NCBI GenBank assembly: GCA_017628165.1
Contig: JAGBZQ010000052.1
Location: 1 to 16,432 of the forward strand
Length of the DNA: 16,432 bases
Source of the DNA: Kiritimatiellia bacterium
Lineage (GTDB): Bacteria > Verrucomicrobiota > Kiritimatiellia > RFP12 > UBA1067
Reading direction: 5' to 3'
Position numbers and translations under genes: made by a program. The stretch's first letter is position 1. Every line of letters begins with the position of its first letter. The notes under the pieces were generated by a model, which saw only the letters and a list, made by a program, of their open reading frames with translations, ran no database searches and was not told where the DNA came from. Below, in pieces: positions 6,669-13,482 of the stretch.

Positions 6669-7984
6669 GAAAGGTTGCCGCAATTTTTACTCTTCTCTTT
6701 TCGTTTGCGCTTTTTGCAAATGTTTCGCCTCTTGCCAAAATCGATATAGACAGCTCCCCCTCTGGGGCGATTGTGTTTGTGGACGGCACTCTCAAGGGAG
6801 CCACGCCTCTGACGCTTACGGATATTAAGCCCGACAGGAAGCATCATCTTCGCCTTGAGGCTGACGATTATCAGGCGCACGACTCTGTCTTTACGCCCGT
6901 TCAGGGGTTGAATGACTCGATGTACGTGGAGCTTCTTCCCATGAAGGGGATTCTTCTCGTGACGAGCGAGCCGGAAGGCGCAGGAATTTTCCTTAACGGC
7001 TATTCGCTTGGTGAGACGCCGCGGCTTATTACTTCGCTTGACGTGAAGAGTGTTCACAATCTTGTCCTAAAGAAGGTGGGGTATCTTGATTCGAAGGTCG
7101 AGGTGAAGTTCTCCGGCCGCAAGCCTCTTCATCATAAAGCCAAAATGGTTCTTAACTCTGGCGTAGCGCACGTGAAGAGTGAGCCGGACGGAGCTGAGGT
7201 GATTTTGAACGGAATTTCGCGCGGAGTTACCCCCGTTACGGTTTCCGATATTCCAAACGGCAGGCTTTCGCTGGTTCTCAAGAAGAGTGGCTTTAAGACC
7301 GTCAGCCGCGAAATCTCCATTAACGCGGGAGACACGCAGAATCTCTATATAAAGATGGATGCTCTTCCCGGGACGCTCTATCTCACTTCCGTTCCTGCTG
7401 GGGCGCGCTTTTATATCGACGGTTCCCCCCGTGGGGTGGGGCCGCTCAGAATAGCGGATCTTGAGCCTGAAAAGAATTATACCGTGCGCGCGGAGCTTGA
7501 CGGATATTCTCCTTTGGAGCGAGGCGTGTTCGTAGGCAATGGGCAGACCGTGAACGAGGAGTTTCGCCTTGAGAGCAATCTCGGCAAGCTTGAGATTGTT
7601 ACATGGCCGCACGGGGCTGCGATTGAGGTGGACGGAAGGAAGGTCGGGACTACGAAGCCTGGCGCTGTCGAAGGGGAGTGGAGCTCGGCGCTCATAATCC
7701 CCAATCTAAAGGCTGGAGAGCATACCGTGCGAATTTCCGCCTATTCGCATGCCGAGGTTGTCAAACATCCTGTTCTTGAGCCTTCGCGTACTGTGCCGCT
7801 TAAAGTGAGGCTTCGCCATGTATTTACGCCCAACTTCCGTGTGAGGACGGCCACAGACACGATTGACGGTATTTTGAAGTCGCAGAATCCGCGCTTTATC
7901 ACGATTGAGACGAAGCCTGGCGTGGAGCGTACTATTCAGCGTGAAAACATCCGCAGCTACGAGTATATAGACAGGAGACCGTGA
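6665..7984 (+). CDS. Secreted protein with five PEGA repeats and a small C-terminal barrel
   Basis: An N-terminal signal peptide (basic start, hydrophobic core, probable cleavage after Ala18) has no lipobox Cys. Five PEGA domains follow at about residues 25-92, 95-163, 166-232, 236-303 and 307-383. Each opens with a strand and a P-x-G-A-type turn (SSPSGA, SEPEGA, SEPDGA, SVPAGA, TWPHGA), then a short [VI]-x-[VLI]-[DN]-G strand and a G-x-[TV]-P turn. PEGA domains are common in cell-envelope proteins and are thought to mediate protein or polysaccharide contacts. The last 50 residues (ATDTIDGILKSQNPRFITIE onward) resemble a small SH3/Sm-like beta-barrel. Its start overlaps the FHA stop (ATGA) and its stop overlaps the tlyA GTG. 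Function is unknown; an envelope scaffold role beside the FHA and TadC-like proteins is inferred. Confidence 0.85.
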   Translation: MRKVAAIFTLLFSFALFANVSPLAKIDIDSSPSGAIVFVDGTLKGATPLTLTDIKPDRKHHLRLEADDYQAHDSVFTPVQGLNDSMYVELLPMKGILLVTSEPEGAGIFLNGYSLGETPRLITSLDVKSVHNLVLKKVGYLDSKVEVKFSGRKPLHHKAKMVLNSGVAHVKSEPDGAEVILNGISRGVTPVTVSDIPNGRLSLVLKKSGFKTVSREISINAGDTQNLYIKMDALPGTLYLTSVPAGARFYIDGSPRGVGPLRIADLEPEKNYTVRAELDGYSPLERGVFVGNGQTVNEEFRLESNLGKLEIVTWPHGAAIEVDGRKVGTTKPGAVEGEWSSALIIPNLKAGEHTVRISAYSHAEVVKHPVLEPSRTVPLKVRLRHVFTPNFRVRTATDTIDGILKSQNPRFITIETKPGVERTIQRENIRSYEYIDRRP

Positions 7985-8718
7985 AAAAACGTTTGGACAT
8001 CCTTTTGGTAGAGCGTGGGCTTTGCGATTCAAGATCGCGGGCGCAGGCGCTTTTGATGGAAGGCAAGGTCCGTGTTTCTGGTCAGGTGGAGCGCAAAGCG
8101 TCGCGGCAGGTGGATGATGCCTGCGAAATAGAGATTGAGGCTCCGCCGAGATTCGTTTCGCGCGGAGGCGAAAAGATGGAGGGCGCCTTCAAGGCGTTTG
8201 CGGGGCTTTCCGCAGACGGCAAGACATGCCTTGACGTGGGCAGTTCCACAGGAGGGTTTACAGACTGCCTTCTCCAGTACGGGGCAAGCAAGGTTATGGC
8301 TGTCGATGTGGGGACGAACCAGCTCGCGTGGTCCTTGAGAAGCGATTCCCGCGTCTGGGTTCGTGAAAATTACAACGCACGCTTCATGAAGAAGGATGAT
8401 CTTCCCGACGAGCCTCAGCTTGCGGTGACGGATGTCTCCTTTATTTCGCTTAAGCTCATACTTCCTCCTATCAAGGATGTTCTTGCGCCGAGAGGGGAAA
8501 TCGTAGCGCTCATTAAGCCGCAGTTTGAAGTGGGCAAGGGCAACGCCCCCGGAGGGCTTGTGAGGGATGAAGCCTTGCGTCTTCAGGCTCGCGACGAGAT
8601 TGTCCGCTTTGGGCGCGAGGAGCTGGGCCTTGAGCTTCTTGGTCTTGAGGAGTCGCCGATACGCGGCAAAGAAATGGGCAATATAGAGTATCTTTCGTAT
8701 TGGCGGAAAGGGGAGTAG
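7981..8718 (+). CDS. tlyA: TlyA-family rRNA 2'-O-methyltransferase
   Basis: TlyA enzymes methylate ribose 2'-OH groups of 16S and/or 23S rRNA with S-adenosylmethionine. An S4 RNA-binding domain spans about residues 2-58 (RLDILLVERGLCDSRSRAQ), followed by the linker FVSRGGEKM. The FtsJ-like domain then has SAM motif I, DVGSSTGGFTDCLLQ, at 85-99. Likely catalytic residues are Lys65, Asp151 (TDVSFISLK), Lys179 (LIKPQFE) and Glu236 (GNIEYL). Length 245 is typical. The start is GTG at 7981, overlapping the PEGA stop, with CAGGAG at 7972-7977 as ribosome-binding site. Some homologues are annotated as haemolysins; the rRNA methyltransferase role is better supported. Confidence 0.93.
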   Translation: MKKRLDILLVERGLCDSRSRAQALLMEGKVRVSGQVERKASRQVDDACEIEIEAPPRFVSRGGEKMEGAFKAFAGLSADGKTCLDVGSSTGGFTDCLLQYGASKVMAVDVGTNQLAWSLRSDSRVWVRENYNARFMKKDDLPDEPQLAVTDVSFISLKLILPPIKDVLAPRGEIVALIKPQFEVGKGNAPGGLVRDEALRLQARDEIVRFGREELGLELLGLEESPIRGKEMGNIEYLSYWRKGE

Positions 8719-8724
8719 TTTCAG

Positions 8725-9138
8725 ATGACTATCGTGACAAAAAGTGTTAAATTCGATGCAGCTCACATTCTGACGAATCACTGCGGGCTTTGCAAGAATC
8801 TTCACGGGCACACGTATCGTGTGGATGTCTCTGTGTCGGCGGATGTTCCGGGAGAAGGCGATATGGTAATCGATTTCAAGGATTTGAAGCGTATCGCCAC
8901 CGAAGTCATCTGCGACAGATTCGACCATGCTTTCATTTATAATTCGCAATCCGAGGGAGAATGTGAAATTGCGGCCGTAGTGGAAAAGCATTCTATGCGC
9001 ACGATCGCGCTTCCGTTTCGTTCGACGGCGGAGAATCTGGCAGGGTATTTCTACGGCGAGCTTAAAGAAAAAATCCCCGGGCTTTCATGCGTAAAAGTCT
9101 GGGAGACGGCAGACAGTTCAGCGGAGTTCAGGCCATGA
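8725..9138 (+). CDS. queD: 6-carboxytetrahydropterin synthase QueD
   Basis: QueD converts 7,8-dihydroneopterin triphosphate to 6-carboxy-5,6,7,8-tetrahydropterin, the first dedicated step toward preQ0 and queuosine. The zinc ligands His14 (FDAAH), His27 and His29 (HGH) are present. Catalytic Cys23 lies in the CxxxHGH arrangement that separates QueD from eukaryotic PTPS, and Asp67-His68 (FDHAF) plus Glu128 (VWET) complete the site. The STAEN stretch (100-104) is the substrate-binding motif. At 137 residues it is slightly longer than E. coli QueD. GGGGAG (8710-8715) precedes ATG 8725 and overlaps the end of tlyA. Its stop overlaps rsmD, and queF follows rsmD, which supports a queuosine role over a pterin one. 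queC and queE are not in the window. Confidence 0.93.
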   Translation: MTIVTKSVKFDAAHILTNHCGLCKNLHGHTYRVDVSVSADVPGEGDMVIDFKDLKRIATEVICDRFDHAFIYNSQSEGECEIAAVVEKHSMRTIALPFRSTAENLAGYFYGELKEKIPGLSCVKVWETADSSAEFRP

Positions 9139-9713
9139 GAATAACCGGCGGCGAATTCTGCGGCCGTATTTTGGCGGTTCCGAAGTCGGATGCGATCCGT
9201 CCCACGCAGGATCGCGTTAGGGAATCTGTGTTCGCCATGCTTGCTCCTGAGATCGGCGGAGCCGTGTTTCTCGATCTTTTTGCCGGTTCGGGTTCGGTGG
9301 GGCTTGAGGCGCTTTCGCGCGGCGCGGCACGTGCGGTATTTGTGGAAGCCTCTTCGCGGCATGTGAAATACTTGCGCGATAATCTTAACGCCATTCTGAA
9401 GAATGATGTCCGCAGCCGTTCGGAGGTTGTTGTCTCTGACGCTTACAAGTGGATAGATCGCTATTCAGGCGAAGGGTTTTCCATTGCTTTCGCGGATCCG
9501 CCGTACGCACTTGGCGAGGAGCGCGGCTACGAGTCTGTGCTTGCGGCGCTTGCGGCACGCGGCGTCGTAAAGCCGGGTGGGGTTTTTGTGGCTGAGATGA
9601 CGGCTGTTCAAAAATCCGCTGAAGCGGAGGGGTGGGATCTTGTTCGTGACCGTGTCTACGGCAAAACGAGAATTTGCATTTGGAGGAGAAAAGATGAGAA
9701 AAGATCTGAGTGA
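9135..9713 (+). CDS. rsmD: 16S rRNA m2G966 methyltransferase RsmD
   Basis: RsmD methylates N2 of guanine 966 in 16S rRNA, in the 30S P-site region. The family start MRITGGEFCGRIL is followed by RPTQDRVRE (22-30), SAM motif I LDLFAGSGSVGLEALSRGA (46-64) and the catalytic DPPY at 121-124 typical of N-methyltransferases. Length 192 is normal. The frame is open further upstream (9087), but ATG 9135 is the right start: it matches the family N-terminus and forms an ATGA overlap with the queD stop. The gene is sandwiched between queD and queF and overlaps queF by 20 bases. Confidence 0.95.
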   Translation: MRITGGEFCGRILAVPKSDAIRPTQDRVRESVFAMLAPEIGGAVFLDLFAGSGSVGLEALSRGAARAVFVEASSRHVKYLRDNLNAILKNDVRSRSEVVVSDAYKWIDRYSGEGFSIAFADPPYALGEERGYESVLAALAARGVVKPGGVFVAEMTAVQKSAEAEGWDLVRDRVYGKTRICIWRRKDEKRSE

Positions 9714-10155
9714 GCTTTCGAGCCTTGGCAACACGGTTGTTGCCAGCAAAGACTATGACCCTAAGATGCTTGAGGCGTTTTCCAACGCCCATCCCGATCG
9801 TGACTACTGGGTGACTTTCACGGCACCTGAGTTCACGACGCTCTGTCCAAAGACGGGGCAGCCCGATTTCGCGACTCTCACCATTCGCTACATTCCCGGC
9901 AAGAAGCTCGTGGAGTCGAAGTCTCTTAAGCTCTATCTTTTCGGATTTCGTAATCACGGCGATTTTCACGAGGATGTGATTAACGTGATTTATAATGACC
10001 TTTTCAGGCTTTTGAAGCCAAAGTACCTTGAAGTGTTCGGAGCGTTTGCGGCGCGTGGCGGAATCTCTATCGATCCGTTCGTGAACGGCGGGTCGTCTCC
10101 AAAGTACAAGGCGCTCGCCGCGAAACGTTTTGAAGCGTGGGCGGGTGTTCGCTGA
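9694..10155 (+). CDS. queF: NADPH-dependent preQ0 reductase QueF
   Basis: QueF reduces the nitrile of 7-cyano-7-deazaguanine (preQ0) to the amine preQ1, the base that tRNA-guanine transglycosylase inserts for queuosine synthesis. It is the short unimodular type (153 residues). The thioimide-forming Cys51 lies in FTTLCPKTGQPDF with the proton donor Asp58. The QueF motif ESKSLK at 74-79 is intact, and His92-Glu93 (FHED) recognise the substrate. ATG 9694 has an excellent GGAGGAG (9682-9688), located inside rsmD; the longer open frame from 9640 is not needed. The presence of QueF implies that the host makes preQ1 itself rather than only salvaging it. Confidence 0.96.
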   Translation: MRKDLSELSSLGNTVVASKDYDPKMLEAFSNAHPDRDYWVTFTAPEFTTLCPKTGQPDFATLTIRYIPGKKLVESKSLKLYLFGFRNHGDFHEDVINVIYNDLFRLLKPKYLEVFGAFAARGGISIDPFVNGGSSPKYKALAAKRFEAWAGVR

Positions 10156-10186
10156 AGAGGTTTAAAGAGCAAATCAAGGAGTTTTT

Positions 10187-11263
10187 ATGGCAAGCATCAA
10201 AGAGATTGAATGGGATGTTTTCGAGGGACTTTCTCTGGCTGATAAAAAGCCGTATCTCGAGCGTGGCGGCGGCGACGCGATGCCGTATCATACGCTTTTC
10301 GCGCAGCAGTTCGACCGCTCTCTTCTTGAGCGCCTTACGGCTCTTGCGAACCGCATCCGCTTCATAAACAAGTCGCGCGAGGGCGCGCTTTATCTCAAGG
10401 GGGTTCTTGCGCATAAGCGCGCGATGCTTTACTTTTCGCAGCCTTCGTCGCGCACGTTTCTGTCGCATCTCGCCGCCTGTCAGATTCTTGGGATTACAAC
10501 GGGCTCTGTGCGCGATGCTGCCACATCCTCCGAGTTTAAGGGTGAGAGCCGCGAGGATTCCATCCGGACTTTCTCGTCATATTTCGACATGATCATCATG
10601 CGATCGCCAGAGCAGGGGCTTGCAGAGAAGATGGCATGGGAGCTTTCCAACTCTTCACGTCCGATTCCGATTCTCAATGCGGGATCCGGCAAGGATCAGC
10701 ATCCTACGCAGGCGCTTCTCGATATCTATACGCTCGTCAGGTCATTTGAGAACAAGGGTGGTCTTGACGGCAGGACGGTGACTTTCTGCGGTGATCTTCT
10801 CCGCGGCAGGACAGTCCGCTCCCTTAGTTATCTTCTGACAAATTTCAGGGATGTGAAGCAGATTTTTGTGGCGCCTAAGGCGTTGCGCGTTCCGGATGAT
10901 GTGGTGGATGTTCTTCGTGAGAAGGCTGTCGATTTCGAGATTACCGAGGACTTGCAGGCGGCGGTTCGCGTGTCGGACGCCGTCTACATGACGCGCATCC
11001 AGGACGAGTGGGATTCCTCCAAGGGCGAGTCAGCCAAGATAGACACATCGCGCTTCAAGTTTGGAGCGCAGGAGCTTGAGCTTCTTAATCCTGACGGGGT
11101 GATTATGCATCCTCTGCCGCGCCGCGATGAAATCGCCACCTGCTGCGACCGCGATCCGCGCGCCATGTACTGGCGCCAGATGCGTAATGGCATGTGGATA
11201 CGCGCTGCGCTTATCGCCGCCACATTCGGCTATGAGAACGAAATTATGAATTGCGGTTATTAA
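10187..11263 (+). CDS. pyrB: Aspartate carbamoyltransferase, catalytic chain (long subtype)
   Basis: The enzyme joins carbamoyl phosphate and aspartate to form carbamoyl-aspartate, the second step of de novo pyrimidine synthesis. The carbamoyl-phosphate motif reads SSRT (87-90, for the usual STRT), the 80s-loop Lys-Gly-Glu is at 118-120, the NAGSG...QHPTQ block is at 164-175, and HPLPRRDEI lies near 305. These favour aspartate over ornithine as second substrate. At 358 residues it is about 50 longer than E. coli PyrB, mainly through an N-terminal extension of about 40 residues and a longer C-terminal part. From memory it fits a subtype found in planctomycete-like bacteria. No regulatory pyrI is present. 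AAGGAG (10176-10181) precedes the ATG closely. The stop overlaps the next start (TAATG). Confidence 0.92.
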   Translation: MASIKEIEWDVFEGLSLADKKPYLERGGGDAMPYHTLFAQQFDRSLLERLTALANRIRFINKSREGALYLKGVLAHKRAMLYFSQPSSRTFLSHLAACQILGITTGSVRDAATSSEFKGESREDSIRTFSSYFDMIIMRSPEQGLAEKMAWELSNSSRPIPILNAGSGKDQHPTQALLDIYTLVRSFENKGGLDGRTVTFCGDLLRGRTVRSLSYLLTNFRDVKQIFVAPKALRVPDDVVDVLREKAVDFEITEDLQAAVRVSDAVYMTRIQDEWDSSKGESAKIDTSRFKFGAQELELLNPDGVIMHPLPRRDEIATCCDRDPRAMYWRQMRNGMWIRAALIAATFGYENEIMNCGY

Positions 11264-12528
11264 TGGGATGCGGAAAGATGGAACGTTTCGAACTTGAAGA
11301 ATCGCTGAAAAACGAGATTCGCCAAAGTGTGTTCGGCGAGGGCTTTATGAAAATTGTCCAATCCGTGAGGCGCAACGGCAAGACGTTTAAGATTGCCATG
11401 CGTCCTGTGGATATCGGCGGCAGGCGGATGTTTCAGGCTGAGATGACTGATGAGGGGCAGGTGAGGGTTAAGAATTTCGACCGTGATGGCGCGATCGAAG
11501 GTCTTGAGGAGATTATCGCCCAGCGTGGCGCGCGAGATCTCCATCTTATGACTTCAAAGGGCGATCTCCATCTCCGCGTCACGAAAAAGGGAAAGGTGCT
11601 TCTTTCGCGTTCGGCCGAGATGGATCGTAAAGTCGTTGTCAGGCCACATGACCGCGTGAAGAATCTTCCGCTTTCGCGTTTCGATTCCGCTGCGCTTCTC
11701 AGGACGATCGGGCTTACTGATGGCGAGGGAGCGATTCGTCAGTCGATGCGCGGAAAGTATGATCAGGTAAATGAATTCCTGAAAGTCGTAGGGGAGACTG
11801 TCGGCGAGGCGTCTCAGGCCGGCAAGGCAGAAGGCGCGGCGTTTACGGTGGTTGATTGCGGCTGCGGGAAGGCTTATCTGACGCTCAGTCTTTATTCGTA
11901 TCTGACGGAGGTTCTTGGATATTCCAACGTCAAGGTTGTGGGTGTTGATAAGAGGCGCGATGTGATTGATTCTGCGCGCAGGATGGCCGAGCAGCTTGAT
12001 ATTGCCGACAAGGTTGTTTTTGCGGAAAGCGACATCGCAGTTTTCGAGCCGTCGGAAGTGTTTTCGTGCGAGCGCGGCGAGCGTCCCGAAATAGATCTTG
12101 TGGTTTCGCTTCATGCGTGCGATACGGCGACTGACGAAGCGCTTGCCAAGGGCATTGAATGGAAGGCGCGCTACATTCTCTCTGCGCCTTGCTGTCAGCA
12201 CGAGCTTCAAAAGACGCTTGATGACAAAGGCGCGTTTTCCGGCCTCATGCGCCAGTCTATTTTGCGTGAGAGGCTCTGTGATATTCTTACAGACTCTTTC
12301 CGCGCGCAGATTATGCGCATTATGGGCTTTAGGACGCAGGTTATCGAGTTTGTCTCAGGCGAGGCGACGGCGCGCAATATTCTTCTCAAGTGTGTCTGGG
12401 GGGTGAAGCCCGGGCAGCCGGGAACGGTAAGCGACTACCTCAATCTTCGAGATTATTGGCGCGTTACCCCATGGCTTGAGAGCCGCCTCGGTGACAGGAT
12501 TGGAAAGCTTCTCCAGCGTTACGAATAA
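11263..12528 (+). CDS. SAM-dependent methyltransferase, Methyltransf_32 type
   Basis: The N-terminal 140 residues are a poorly recognised domain with strand/helix patterns and many basic residues. The C-terminal part is a Rossmann methyltransferase: KYDQVNEFL (165-173), motif I VDCGCGKAYLT (197-207), VVGVDK (225-230), SLHACDTATDEAL (282-294) and APCCQHEL (308-315). The HACDTATD and PCC-x-HEL motifs mark the Methyltransf_32/METTL25-GSTCD group, whose bacterial substrate is not established to my knowledge. No N6-adenine NPPY-like motif is present. ATG 11263 is chosen because it overlaps the pyrB TAA; ATG 11278 (416 residues) is an alternative with a weak GGGA upstream. The context of RNA-modification genes suggests a translation-linked target, which is inference. 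Confidence 0.8.
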   Translation: MGCGKMERFELEESLKNEIRQSVFGEGFMKIVQSVRRNGKTFKIAMRPVDIGGRRMFQAEMTDEGQVRVKNFDRDGAIEGLEEIIAQRGARDLHLMTSKGDLHLRVTKKGKVLLSRSAEMDRKVVVRPHDRVKNLPLSRFDSAALLRTIGLTDGEGAIRQSMRGKYDQVNEFLKVVGETVGEASQAGKAEGAAFTVVDCGCGKAYLTLSLYSYLTEVLGYSNVKVVGVDKRRDVIDSARRMAEQLDIADKVVFAESDIAVFEPSEVFSCERGERPEIDLVVSLHACDTATDEALAKGIEWKARYILSAPCCQHELQKTLDDKGAFSGLMRQSILRERLCDILTDSFRAQIMRIMGFRTQVIEFVSGEATARNILLKCVWGVKPGQPGTVSDYLNLRDYWRVTPWLESRLGDRIGKLLQRYE

Positions 12529-12531
12529 GCG

Positions 12532-13383
12532 ATGGTATCGGTCGACACTCTCGTCAAGCGAGCGAAGGTTATTGCCGCAATCCGGAGGTTCTTCGATTCT
12601 CGCGGCTTTATCGAGGTGGTAACTCCCGTTAGGATTGCCGCGCCTGCCCCTGAGCCGTTTATAGATTGTCCGCCTGTTGCGACGGGTGGATTTCTTCGTG
12701 CATCGCCAGAGCTTCAGATGAAAAAACTTCTTGCATCTGGCATGGAGCTTATTTATCAGGTAGGCCCTTGTTTCCGTGACGGCGAGAAGGGATCGCGGCA
12801 CAATCCGGAGTTTACGATGATTGAATGGTATCGCAAAGGGGTGGGATATGAAGTCATCAAGGATGATACTGCGGCGCTCTTGAGAGGGCTTATCGCGGAG
12901 TTTGCTCCGGAGAAAGAATTCAGCGTGCGGGAGATTGCCGTTCGTGATGCGTATTTGAAGTTCGCCGGCTGGGATCCGTGGGAGGAGTGGGATCATGATC
13001 GGTTTGATTTTGATATGGCTTCAAAGATCGAACCTGCGATTAAAGAAATCGGCGGAGGAGTTTTTCTGACAGACTATCCAGTGGAGGCTGCTGCGCTTTC
13101 AAGGACGCGCGGCAATGTTGCTGAGCGTTGGGAGTTTTATTGGGAGGGGATGGAAATCGCGAACTGTTTTGGGGAGCTTTGCGATCAAGTTGAGCAGGCG
13201 CGGCGTTTTAATGAGGCGAAGCTAAAGCGCATTGAGCTTGGCGAGGCGGATTATCCGATAGACGGCGAATTTCTCGCTGCGGTCGGGGAGATTGGAACTG
13301 CTTCAGGCGTGGCCCTTGGAATTGACAGACTTCTCATGATCCTTTTCGGTGCTAAGTACATTTCAGACGTGATGGTGATGTAA
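12532..13383 (+). CDS. epmA: EF-P (R)-beta-lysine ligase, LysRS-like (EpmA/GenX/PoxA)
   Basis: EpmA is a truncated class II lysyl-tRNA synthetase paralogue that attaches beta-lysine to a conserved Lys of elongation factor P, aiding peptide-bond formation at polyproline. The protein is only the catalytic core, without an anticodon-binding domain. Motif 2 appears as FRDGEKGSRHNPEFTMIEWY (81-100), the family block GMEIANCFGELCD follows at about 210-222, and motif 3 is SGVALGIDRLLMILFGA near 257-273. NPEFTMIEWY plus ELCD without the N-terminal OB fold separates it from LysS. At 283 residues it is shorter than the E. coli enzyme (325). ATG 12532 is three bases after the previous stop, with only a weak ribosome-binding site, so coupling is likely. 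efp and epmB are not here. Confidence 0.92.
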   Translation: MVSVDTLVKRAKVIAAIRRFFDSRGFIEVVTPVRIAAPAPEPFIDCPPVATGGFLRASPELQMKKLLASGMELIYQVGPCFRDGEKGSRHNPEFTMIEWYRKGVGYEVIKDDTAALLRGLIAEFAPEKEFSVREIAVRDAYLKFAGWDPWEEWDHDRFDFDMASKIEPAIKEIGGGVFLTDYPVEAAALSRTRGNVAERWEFYWEGMEIANCFGELCDQVEQARRFNEAKLKRIELGEADYPIDGEFLAAVGEIGTASGVALGIDRLLMILFGAKYISDVMVM

Positions 13384-13433
13384 TGTTTGAAGATATCGGG
13401 CTTACTATGTCCGGAAAGGCTCTTCCTCATTGA
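13383..13433 (+). CDS. Possible tiny ORF overlapping the epmA stop
   Basis: A 16-codon frame (MFEDIGLTMSGKALPH) starts at the ATG inside TAATG at the epmA stop, the same junction type used between pyrB and the methyltransferase gene. It has no own ribosome-binding site, matches no family I know, and runs into the probable terminator. It may be a remnant of a lost downstream gene or chance. Confidence 0.15.
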   Translation: MFEDIGLTMSGKALPH

Positions 13434-13450
13434 CGGCAGAAGGCTTTTTT
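13415..13450 (+). terminator. Probable bulged terminator after epmA
   Basis: AAAGGC-T-CTTC (13415-13425) can pair with GAAGGCTTTT (13439-13448), leaving one bulged T, one G-U pair and a 13-base loop, followed by a six-T run ending at 13450. It is weaker than the tsf terminator and overlaps the next promoter, so readthrough is plausible. Confidence 0.4.
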
Positions 13451-13458
13451 GATACGCT
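13430..13458 (+). promoter_or_regulatory. Promoter of the thioredoxin-like gene
   Basis: TTGACG (13430-13435) is a near-perfect -35, a 17-bp spacer follows, and TACGCT (13453-13458) with TG at 13450-13451 gives an extended -10. The predicted leader is about 18 nt. The -35 box lies in the loop of the probable terminator. Confidence 0.6.
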
Positions 13459-13482
13459 ACAAGCAATAGAAGAAAGGATTTT

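Noticed and set aside
8029..8991. Minus-strand frame of 320 codons opposite tlyA and queD
   Set aside because: Both sense genes have complete catalytic motifs; the antisense translation shows no domain.
9087..9134. Longer N-terminus for RsmD
   Set aside because: The family N-terminus MRITGG starts at 9135, which also gives the ATGA overlap with queD.
9640..9693. Longer N-terminus for QueF
   Set aside because: It would encode residues absent from short QueF proteins, and GGAGGAG is placed for ATG 9694.
10187..11263. Ornithine or N-acetylornithine carbamoyltransferase
   Set aside because: The KGE 80s loop and HPLPRRDEI point to aspartate carbamoyltransferase; the ornithine-binding Cys/Leu motif HCLP is absent.
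12532..13383. Lysyl-tRNA synthetase fragment or pseudogene
   Set aside because: The catalytic core is complete with EpmA-specific blocks and no disruption; the missing anticodon domain is normal for EpmA.
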